Source: a candidate division TM6 bacterium RIFCSPHIGHO2_12_FULL_36_22
GTDB lineage: Bacteria; Babelota; Babeliae; Babelales; UBA12409
Length of the DNA stretch: 44,220 bases
Assembly: GCA_001771315.1 (NCBI GenBank)
Contig: METK01000005.1
Coordinates: 24,001 to 68,220, forward strand
Reading direction: 5' to 3'
The notes under the pieces are model-generated. The model was not told the DNA's origin. It searched no databases and worked only from the letters and a program-made list of their open reading frames with translations. Within the stretch, counting starts at the first letter, position 1; each line of letters begins with the position of its first letter. Position numbers and translations under genes: made by a program. Below are positions 24,269 through 31,573 of this stretch, piece by piece.

Positions 24269-25156
24269 ATGAGTGATACAGTGATAAAAAAAATAGATAA
24301 TCATACTATTGAATTGTCTAATCTTAACAAGGTATTTTTTCCAAAATCAGCTATAACAAAAGATGATGTAATAAGCTATTACGATAAAATTGCTCAATAC
24401 TTTCTTCCTCATGTAAAAAATCATTTGATTGTTATGCGGAGATTTCCCGATGGGATTACAACTGATGGATTTTACCAAAAACAGATTCCAAGTTATTTTC
24501 CAACATGGATTAGCTATGAAAAAATTGAACTAAAAAAGGGTGATGACCAAGAATTAGTATTGATTGATAAGGCTGCGACGTTGGTTTATTTGGCAAATCA
24601 AGCAGTTTTAGAATTTCATTCTTGGTTAAGCTCTGTTAAGGATATTCATAAGCCCGATAAGATCGTTTTTGATCTCGATCCTTCAGGAAATGATTTAAAA
24701 ATACTTCGACTTGCGGCCAAGAAGCTAAAAAAAATTATTGAGAATCATGGCTTAAAGCCATTTCTTATGACAACAGGTTCTCGTGGATATCATATAATTA
24801 CTCCAATTATTCCTGAACATACCTTTGAAAAAGTTCATAATTTTGCAAAGCATATAAGCCATACATTATCAACAGAGTACAATGATCACTTTACAGTAGA
24901 AATAAGTAAATCAAAAAGAAAAGGCAGAGTTTTCATCGATTATTTAAGAAACTCATATGGTCAAACCTCTGTTGCCCCATACTCACTGAGAGCCAAAGAA
25001 GGTGCTCCTGTTGCAACTCCTATAGACTGGTCTGAATTGTCAAAGACCGAACCTCAAAAATATAATCTAAAAAATATTTTCAAGAGGCTTTCAAGGAAAA
25101 AAGATCCTTGGGTCGACTTTGAAAAAAGTGCTAAAAAGCTAGATCTCGACAAATAA
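24269..25156 (+). CDS. ligD: Stand-alone LigD polymerase domain (NHEJ primase-polymerase)
   Basis: A 295-residue protein matching the polymerase (primase-like) domain of the bacterial end-joining enzyme LigD, without the ligase and phosphoesterase domains. Catalytic aspartates are in IVFDLDPSG (D135, D137) and the third in VFIDYLRN (D224). TTGSRGYHI (169-177) contains the nucleotide-binding serine and histidine. APYSLRAKEGAPVATPIDW (237-255) is the family's signature block. Such domains fill gaps and extend ends and prefer ribonucleotides. No Ku or ATP-dependent ligase is seen in the window, so it may act in gap filling or use partners elsewhere. It lies six bases after the Fpg fragment and 102 bases before RNase HII. 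Confidence 0.9.
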   Translation: MSDTVIKKIDNHTIELSNLNKVFFPKSAITKDDVISYYDKIAQYFLPHVKNHLIVMRRFPDGITTDGFYQKQIPSYFPTWISYEKIELKKGDDQELVLIDKAATLVYLANQAVLEFHSWLSSVKDIHKPDKIVFDLDPSGNDLKILRLAAKKLKKIIENHGLKPFLMTTGSRGYHIITPIIPEHTFEKVHNFAKHISHTLSTEYNDHFTVEISKSKRKGRVFIDYLRNSYGQTSVAPYSLRAKEGAPVATPIDWSELSKTEPQKYNLKNIFKRLSRKKDPWVDFEKSAKKLDLDK

Positions 25157-25175
25157 AACAAGTTCAAGTTGAATT

Positions 25176-25202
25176 TTGATTTATTTTTAATTCTAATATA
25201 AT
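25176..25202 (+). promoter_or_regulatory. Putative promoter for the RNase HII gene
   Basis: A perfect TATAAT at 25197-25202 is preceded by TTGATT at 25176-25181 with 15 bases between them, about 57 bases upstream of the start at 25259. The RNase HII gene may thus have its own promoter besides read-through from ligD. Confidence 0.4.
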
Positions 25203-25258
25203 TTGCTTTTTTTCAAAACATCTTCTATGTTTAAACAAAAATAACAGAGAAGATTTCT

Positions 25259-26032
25259 ATGTCAGATGACAATAAAATTATTGCTGGAATAGATGATGCG
25301 ACTAAATGTCCATGCATTGGAAGTATTTTTATTGCGGGTGTTATAGCCGATGAAGATACCATTGCAAAATGGAAAGAGCTCGGCGTAAAAGACAGTAAAT
25401 TGGTTACCGCAAAAAAACGAGACATGTTAGCCAAGGTTATTAAAGAAACTGCTATAGGTTTTTCTATACAGGAAATTAAGCCTGATATGATAGACAACAA
25501 AACTTTCAATTTAAATGATTGGGAGATGTTGGTGGTTTTAAAAGTAGTAAAGAATTTGCAAAAATATGCTTACCCTGAAAAGCTCTACATTGATAATTGG
25601 GAAACATCAGAAAAAGGATTTTGGAGGCGATTGCAATCTTTATTGCATGAGTCTGTAAAAGAAAAATTAAAGTCATTAAAAATTAGCTTAAATAGAAAAA
25701 AGCTTTCTTCTGTAAATTTCATCCCAGAACACAGGGCAGATGAAAATTATACTGTGGTTGGAGCGGCTTCTATTTTAGCCAAAAGTTCATCCGACCTTCA
25801 ATATCGTCAATATAAAAAGAAGTATGGGAATTTTGGTAGTGGTAGTCCAGGAGATCCTGCTACTAGACTTTTTATTTGGCAGCACCGTAACAATCCATTA
25901 CCAATTATTCGCCAAAGTTGGAATACCTTTAAAACATTATCTGTTTTAGAGAATATTGAGGATGACTATTTTTATGCTCGAACATTAAAAAAAACAGTCA
26001 ACTCTAATAAATCGTTGTCAGATATTTCCTAA
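25259..26032 (+). CDS. rnhB: Divergent RNase HII-like protein (archaeal/eukaryal type)
   Basis: Ribonuclease HII cuts RNA in RNA-DNA hybrids and removes single ribonucleotides from DNA. Recognisable blocks: IAGIDDA (8-14), LGVKDSKLVTAKKRD (41-55), LYIDNWET (109-116), PEHRADENYTVVGAASILAK (156-175) with the last aspartate D179, and GSGSPGDPATR followed by RQSWNTF. The latter blocks resemble archaeal RNase HII and eukaryotic RNase H2A more than bacterial RnhB. Two key changes stand out. The catalytic glutamate of GIDEA is aspartate (D13), and the GRG loop that reads the ribonucleotide junction is replaced by TKC. Activity may therefore be altered. At 257 residues it is longer than most bacterial RnhB. 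Confidence 0.82.
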   Translation: MSDDNKIIAGIDDATKCPCIGSIFIAGVIADEDTIAKWKELGVKDSKLVTAKKRDMLAKVIKETAIGFSIQEIKPDMIDNKTFNLNDWEMLVVLKVVKNLQKYAYPEKLYIDNWETSEKGFWRRLQSLLHESVKEKLKSLKISLNRKKLSSVNFIPEHRADENYTVVGAASILAKSSSDLQYRQYKKKYGNFGSGSPGDPATRLFIWQHRNNPLPIIRQSWNTFKTLSVLENIEDDYFYARTLKKTVNSNKSLSDIS

Positions 26033-26042
26033 TTTAAGCGCC

Positions 26043-27968
26043 TCATATCTCACAACGACCGCCCATGTATTTGGCTAGAAATGCTTCAGCAGCAGCATAA
26101 AATTTCATGCGATTATCGTGCTTTCTAAAGCCATGTCCTTCATCTGGAAATAGCATATACTCATGTTCGCAATTATTGGCTTTCAATATTTCAACAATAT
26201 GATCAGACTCATTTTGCCGTACTCGGGGATCTTGAGCTCCTTGTCCAATTAATATAGGAGTTTTGATATTGTGTGCATGGAAAAGGGGAGAACGTGCCTT
26301 GAGCATTTCAGCTTCTGTATCTGGATCTCCAATACGATTTTTTAAAATAGGCAACCATACTAGACCATATGTTTGGCGATTGGTAATATTTAACAAATTA
26401 CTTCGACCAAATAAATCAATGGCACAGGTATACAAATCTGGCGTAAATGTAACACCGGCGAGTGTAGCATAGCCGCCATATGAGGCACCAAAGATAGCAA
26501 TTTTTTTAGGGTCAGCTATTCCGTTTCGAATAGCCCAGTGTACAGCATCAGTTAAGTCATCTTGCATTTTACCGCCATATTCCTTATTTCCAGCATTAAG
26601 AAATGCCTTGCCATAACCATTCGAACCACGATAGTTGACTTGAAGAACAGCATAACCACGATTACAGAGCCATTGTACCTGAGTATCAAAACCCCAATAA
26701 TCACGAGCCCATGGTCCGCCATGTACCATGAGTACCAACGGCATTTTTCCTTTTTTTTCTAGAGGTCGAGATAAGTAACCATGAATATTTAAACCATCCC
26801 GAGTTGTATAGGAAATTGGTTCCATTGGAACACACTCATATGAATCAAATCGAGTTGTAGATTTACACAGCAATGTATGCGTTTTGTTGACTCGATCATA
26901 TAAATAATAATTATGCAATTTATTATCATAGCTAAAGCAACAAATCCATGTATTCATTTCTCGATCCATAGAAGAAACATGCAGTTCACCATCTTCTAGG
27001 CTAATTAAGTATTCATAATCATTTTTAAATGTAGGGTCTAAAACTATAGCTTGGCTGCGATCCTTAATCACATTATAGCTAATAACCTGTTTGGTTTCAG
27101 GGTGAATGAAAATATTGGTCAGTTCATAGTTGGGATCTTGTGCAATGATTTCTTCTTCTTGAGTATCAAGATTAATTCGTTTGAGTTTGCCAGTATTGTG
27201 ATCAAGTGAATCTAAAATGTAGATTGACCTGTTATTTTCACAAAACCCAACAAAACCGCTAGTATCACAATCTTCTAGACCCCATGAAAATTGTTTAGAG
27301 AATGTTGATTCAGATTCGCCTAAGAAAATGTCGAGGCCGCCAGTTGGAGTTAGGCATGCATATCCTCGTACGTTCCATTCATCATCTAAAATCCATTCCA
27401 TAGCATTACCGGGATTAGTGGCAACCTTTTTTAGGCTATTTGGTACATTAATATCAACTTCATATTGATCAAACAGTTTTGGATTGCCTTTATTCATAGC
27501 AAAAGAGATTTTCGTAGGGAATTTTCTGCTAATAGTAACACCGCAAGTGGCTACTTCATTAAAAGGGGTAATATCAGTACATGTGCCAGATTCAATATTG
27601 ATTATATATATATGATTATTTTCATTGCCGTTTTGATCTTGGGTATAAAAGATATGCTGATTATCGTGCATCCAGCGAGCAGAGTAGATACCTTGATTAG
27701 TTTCATGCGTTAGTTGAATACTGTTTGCAAAATCAAACTTACCACTCTCACCTTTAGGACAGATAAAAAGGTTATAAACTTTATCAACAGGTGCAGCATA
27801 AAGTAATTGTTGTCCATCTGGTGAAATGCGTAGTGCACTTTTAGCTGATGGATCTTCAAGACCGAACAATACTGATCGGGGAATCAAAGGTGTTTCGAGT
27901 TTCCATTTGCCTGTAACAGCCATAGCTACTCCGCTTAATAAAAATAATACTAGTAAGACCTTTTTCAT
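26043..27968 (-). CDS. Exported S9 prolyl-oligopeptidase-family peptidase
   Basis: A serine peptidase of the S9C/acylaminoacyl-peptidase type, 641 residues, with signal peptide MKKVLLVLFLLSGVAMA. The N-terminal half (about 30-380) is a beta-propeller with repeated strand blocks such as LRISPDGQQLLY and SARWMHDNQHIFYT. The C-terminal alpha/beta-hydrolase has the oxyanion loop HGGPW (416-420), the nucleophile S497 in GASYGGY, D580 in GQGAQDPRV and H612 in PDEGHGF. It would degrade short peptides in the periplasm or outside the cell, fitting a peptide-scavenging lifestyle. The gene converges with RNase HII with ten bases between stops and no terminator. Confidence 0.92.
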   Translation of the reverse strand: MKKVLLVLFLLSGVAMAVTGKWKLETPLIPRSVLFGLEDPSAKSALRISPDGQQLLYAAPVDKVYNLFICPKGESGKFDFANSIQLTHETNQGIYSARWMHDNQHIFYTQDQNGNENNHIYIINIESGTCTDITPFNEVATCGVTISRKFPTKISFAMNKGNPKLFDQYEVDINVPNSLKKVATNPGNAMEWILDDEWNVRGYACLTPTGGLDIFLGESESTFSKQFSWGLEDCDTSGFVGFCENNRSIYILDSLDHNTGKLKRINLDTQEEEIIAQDPNYELTNIFIHPETKQVISYNVIKDRSQAIVLDPTFKNDYEYLISLEDGELHVSSMDREMNTWICCFSYDNKLHNYYLYDRVNKTHTLLCKSTTRFDSYECVPMEPISYTTRDGLNIHGYLSRPLEKKGKMPLVLMVHGGPWARDYWGFDTQVQWLCNRGYAVLQVNYRGSNGYGKAFLNAGNKEYGGKMQDDLTDAVHWAIRNGIADPKKIAIFGASYGGYATLAGVTFTPDLYTCAIDLFGRSNLLNITNRQTYGLVWLPILKNRIGDPDTEAEMLKARSPLFHAHNIKTPILIGQGAQDPRVRQNESDHIVEILKANNCEHEYMLFPDEGHGFRKHDNRMKFYAAAEAFLAKYMGGRCEI

Positions 27969-28073
27969 AAATTTTCCATTGGACTTATATTGATTTAATT
28001 GTTTTCAGCCTAACAAAAGAAGCATGAATGGCAATCAATATAATTATATTTTTGAAAAGGAATTTTTAAGTTA

Positions 28074-29417
28074 TTAATTTTTATTGTCGAAGAGCTTTAA
28101 TAATTCATAAACATTAGAGAATGTGTGTTTGGTTAAAGAAGAATTGAGTTTTTGTCGTTGTGCTAATAAAAGATGCTGAGCTCCAAATTTTTTTGCTTCA
28201 TCAGTATGGATACCGATATGATTGATTGGTTTAATTTGGCCAGTGAGGTGAATTTCTGCTAACGCAATGGATTTTTCAGGTAAGGGTTGCTGGAAAAAGC
28301 TGGATAACAATGCTAAAGCGATGCCCAAATCTGCGGAGCTATCTTTAATTTTAAAACCACCACTAACTTTGAAAAATATATCATGAGCACTGAATTTAAC
28401 TTGTAGATACTTTTCTAAAATTCCAACAATGATCATGACATGCTTATGATCAGCGCCAGTGATAATTCGTTGAGGTATTCCAAATTTTGATGGAACTGTT
28501 AATGCTTGTACTTCGAGCAAAAGTGGACGAGAGCCTTCAAGTGAACTAATGATAGAAAGACCAGGGGTGCCACTACTTTCTTGTAATAAAAGCTGGCTGA
28601 TATTAGGAACTTGCGTTAAACCATTTTGTCCCATGTCAAAAAAACCAATCTCGTTGATGGGGCCAAACCTATTTTTTACTGAACGTAAGATTCGTGTTTG
28701 CCAGCGATCTTCCCCTTGGAGATAAAAGACCCCGTCGACCATATGTTCTAATGTTTTAGGCCCAGCAATCTGACCTTCCTTGGTAATATGGCCGGTTACA
28801 ATGACTGCAATATTATTTTCTTTTGCTAAACGCATAAGCCTGAATCCTGACTCTCGTAGTTGGCCAATGCTACCGGGTGTGACTTGAATTTCTGAAAAAT
28901 AACAATTTTGGATTGAATCAATGATTACCAGATCAGGTTTTTCTTGCGCTGTTGTTGCAATAATCTTTTCTAAATTTCCTTCATCAGAAAAAAGAACGGG
29001 TTGGTCCTTTTTAAGCAAACGTTCTGCTCGTTGTTTTACTTGACCAAGCGATTCTTCAGATGAAAAATAAATAACAGAATATTTCTCTGCTAAATTATGA
29101 GCGATTTGGAGCAGTAGGGTGGATTTACCAATTCCAGGGTCGCCAGTTAAAATTAAAAATGAACCGGGCATGATTCCTGACCCCAGTACGCGATCCCATT
29201 CATTGACACCACTGACCATACGATTATTGATTTGCGTAGGGATGTCCCGCAAACATTTGAGTGTTACTGTACCAACTTTCGCAGAGACTTTACTTGCAGG
29301 AGAAATAGTACGTTCAACAATGGAGTTCCATTCTTGACAGTCTGGACAACAACCTTGCCACTTAAATGCTTTGTAATCACAGTTCGTGCAAACGAAACTA
29401 GAAGTTGCTTTGCTCAT
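28074..29417 (-). CDS. radA: DNA repair protein RadA (Sms)
   Basis: A RecA-like branch-migration ATPase used in recombinational repair. From the ATG at 29415-29417 it has 447 residues. The N-terminal zinc finger is CTNC (10-13) with CCPDC (23-27). Walker A is GDPGIGKST (92-100), the RadA-specific KNRFG motif is in SVKNRFGPINE, and the C-terminal part is the Lon-like domain (GGFKIKDSSADLGIALALL). An upstream ATG at 29469-29471 would add 18 residues that only reflect the shifted frame of tdk; the chosen start gives the usual MSKxxxxFVCxNC. It overlaps the end of tdk by 20 bases, so the two are coupled. Confidence 0.95.
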   Translation of the reverse strand: MSKATSSFVCTNCDYKAFKWQGCCPDCQEWNSIVERTISPASKVSAKVGTVTLKCLRDIPTQINNRMVSGVNEWDRVLGSGIMPGSFLILTGDPGIGKSTLLLQIAHNLAEKYSVIYFSSEESLGQVKQRAERLLKKDQPVLFSDEGNLEKIIATTAQEKPDLVIIDSIQNCYFSEIQVTPGSIGQLRESGFRLMRLAKENNIAVIVTGHITKEGQIAGPKTLEHMVDGVFYLQGEDRWQTRILRSVKNRFGPINEIGFFDMGQNGLTQVPNISQLLLQESSGTPGLSIISSLEGSRPLLLEVQALTVPSKFGIPQRIITGADHKHVMIIVGILEKYLQVKFSAHDIFFKVSGGFKIKDSSADLGIALALLSSFFQQPLPEKSIALAEIHLTGQIKPINHIGIHTDEAKKFGAQHLLLAQRQKLNSSLTKHTFSNVYELLKLFDNKN

Positions 29418-30000
29418 AGGATACTTTTGGTCTTCGGTCGATTCGGAAGCACTCACGACAACGCGCTTCATAACACTCTTCAGCGCCGATTTGGACTATA
29501 GGATCACTAAACTTAGCTGGTTGTCCATTGACAAGTCGTTGAGTAAAGTGTGCGTCATTACCGCATGTCATACATATCGCTTTAAGTTTTATAACAGAAT
29601 CTGCCACAGCAAGAAGGGGAGGCATGGACCCAAATGGAATACCACGGAAATCAAGATCAAGGCCTGCAGCAATCACACGCTTTTTTTTATCAACCAATTC
29701 TAATATTGTTGCAACGATAGTTGGATCAAAAAACTGGACTTCATCAATGCCCACAACATCAATTTCTGGAGTAATAAGTCTAAGAATTTCTGTATGATCA
29801 TCGATTGGAAATGCTCTAATAGTAGTACCATTATGAGATACTACATGTTCTAATGTTGCGCGGTTATCAAGACAATGCTTAAAAACTAGAACATTTTTTC
29901 GTGCAATTTGTGCGCGTCGTAGCCGACGAATGAGTTCTTCTGATTTTCCACAAAACATTGACCCGCAAATGATCTCGAGTCTTCCTTTATATATATCCAT
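29398..30000 (-). CDS. tdk: Thymidine kinase
   Basis: Phosphorylates thymidine to dTMP in nucleotide salvage. The P-loop is GSMFCGKSEE (13-22), the second nucleotide-binding block is VGIDEVQFFD, and four zinc cysteines appear in CMTCGNDAHF and CYEARCREC. At 200 residues it has the normal length of the type II bacterial enzyme. Its presence together with the class II reductase in the same window suggests both salvage and de novo supply of deoxynucleotides. It is the first gene of the tdk-radA pair and divergent from murA. Confidence 0.95.
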   Translation of the reverse strand: MDIYKGRLEIICGSMFCGKSEELIRRLRRAQIARKNVLVFKHCLDNRATLEHVVSHNGTTIRAFPIDDHTEILRLITPEIDVVGIDEVQFFDPTIVATILELVDKKKRVIAAGLDLDFRGIPFGSMPPLLAVADSVIKLKAICMTCGNDAHFTQRLVNGQPAKFSDPIVQIGAEECYEARCRECFRIDRRPKVSYEQSNF

Positions 30001-30123
30001 TATCTATTTTCCTCAAACAGTTTTATGGCAATGAACGCTAACATAGTTCACTATATCAGGAATTATTGTTAAAGAAAACGTATGTAGCTATTGAAGAAAA
30101 AAAAATCTATAATAAAAATCAAG

Positions 30124-30167
30124 ATAAAAAGTTTTTTTATTTCAAGGTTCAATCCGAAACTTTTTAT
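30124..30167 (+). repeat. 11-bp inverted repeat in the tdk-murA divergent region
   Basis: ATAAAAAGTTT (30124-30134) is matched by AAACTTTTTAT (30157-30167) with 22 bases between. It sits 50-95 bases upstream of murA, next to a TACAAT (30187-30192) that could be a -10 box. It may be an operator for one or both divergent genes, but AT-rich composition makes chance pairing possible. Confidence 0.3.
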
Positions 30168-30217
30168 TTTATCAAATTTGATCTAATACAATAAAAATTA
30201 AAATTAGGAAACAGCCC

Positions 30218-31531
30218 ATGGTTACAGATTTTATCCGTATTAGCCGCTCTCCAGCATTAAAAGGGGCTTGTGAAATATCAGGTGCAAAGAATGCCGTCCT
30301 GGTTATCATGGCTTCTACTATCTTAGCAGCGGGTAAGAGTATTTTGCGGAATGTTCCTGTTTCATCAGATGTTTTAACAATGATCGAACTACTAGAGTAT
30401 TTTGGGGCTGAAATTTACTTTGATCAAGTAGATAACCGAATTGAGATTGATAGTTCCACAATTGTGCAATCAGAAGTTTGTCCAAACATTATGAGTAGAA
30501 TGCGTGCATCGTTTCTTGTTATGGGCCCGCTGTTAGCTCGCTTTGGTCGTGCTTCCATGGCATTGCCTGGTGGCTGTTCCATCGGTCAACGACCGATTGA
30601 CTATCATTTAATTAACTTCAAAAAAATGGGTGTGATAATTGAAGAGGATGCTTATTACTTGAAAGCTACATGTCAGCAGCTGCAAGCGAGGCGCTTAGTT
30701 CTTGAATATCCAAGTGTTGGTGCAACTGAAAACATTTTGATGGCTGCGACTCTTACATCCGGAATAACCGAAATTGTTAATGCAGCGCTTGAACCAGAAG
30801 TTCAAGATCTTATTAATATTCTTAAAAAGATGGGTGCAAATATTTCCGTACAAGCTCCGGCAACGATTGTTATCCAGGGGGTAGAGCAACTACAACCAGT
30901 TGAATATGCAGTCATGCCAGATCGATTGGAAGCAGGATCTTTATTGTTAGCCGCTGCAATCACAGGCGGAGAAATTTCAATTCCTAATGCACAACCACAT
31001 GTGATGGATGTTTTTTTGCTCAAGCTTGAGCAAATGGGACATACTATTATAACGGGTGATGATGGCAGGGGAATTTTTCTACAAGCAACGAGTAAGCCAC
31101 AGGCAGTTTCATTTAAGACCGGTCCATATCCAGGATTTCCAACAGACTTGCAAGCACCTATGATGGTAGCGCAAACACTAGCTGATGGTGTGAGTATTAT
31201 TGAAGAGACGGTTTTTGAAAATAGATTGTTGCATATTAAAGAATTACAAAAAATGGGCGCCAAAATTGAGCAGCATGGAACGAAAGCAATCGTGACAGGC
31301 GTGAATCAGTTGGTAGGTGCTTCCGTCGTAGCTAGTGATATTAGAGCTTCGTGCGCATTAGTTTTGGCAGGGCTTGTTGCGCATGGTCCAACCCATATGA
31401 CAGGGCTTGTTCATTTTGACCGTGGTTATGATCGCCTTAGAGAGAAACTGACACAGCTTGGTGGACGTGTTGAACGCTTCTCTTCAGAAATTCTTGGTAT
31501 TGAAGATAAGCTAGATCAACAAGCGCTATAA
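30218..31531 (+). CDS. murA: UDP-N-acetylglucosamine 1-carboxyvinyltransferase
   Basis: First committed enzyme of peptidoglycan synthesis: transfers enolpyruvate from PEP to UDP-GlcNAc in the cytoplasm. SGAKNAVL (21-28) carries the conserved lysine-asparagine pair. The active-site loop LPGGCSIGQRPIDYHL has the cysteine C120 that fosfomycin attacks, so the enzyme is of the sensitive type. DIRASCALVLAGL and HFDRGYDRLREKL near the C-terminus are typical. At 437 residues it is a little longer than most. AGGA eight bases ahead supports the ATG. It shows that the organism makes, or at least starts, murein. Confidence 0.96.
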   Translation: MVTDFIRISRSPALKGACEISGAKNAVLVIMASTILAAGKSILRNVPVSSDVLTMIELLEYFGAEIYFDQVDNRIEIDSSTIVQSEVCPNIMSRMRASFLVMGPLLARFGRASMALPGGCSIGQRPIDYHLINFKKMGVIIEEDAYYLKATCQQLQARRLVLEYPSVGATENILMAATLTSGITEIVNAALEPEVQDLINILKKMGANISVQAPATIVIQGVEQLQPVEYAVMPDRLEAGSLLLAAAITGGEISIPNAQPHVMDVFLLKLEQMGHTIITGDDGRGIFLQATSKPQAVSFKTGPYPGFPTDLQAPMMVAQTLADGVSIIEETVFENRLLHIKELQKMGAKIEQHGTKAIVTGVNQLVGASVVASDIRASCALVLAGLVAHGPTHMTGLVHFDRGYDRLREKLTQLGGRVERFSSEILGIEDKLDQQAL

Positions 31532-31573
31532 TTTTGTGCCACCAAATTGATATGTTTCAGGGGTGAAATTTTA

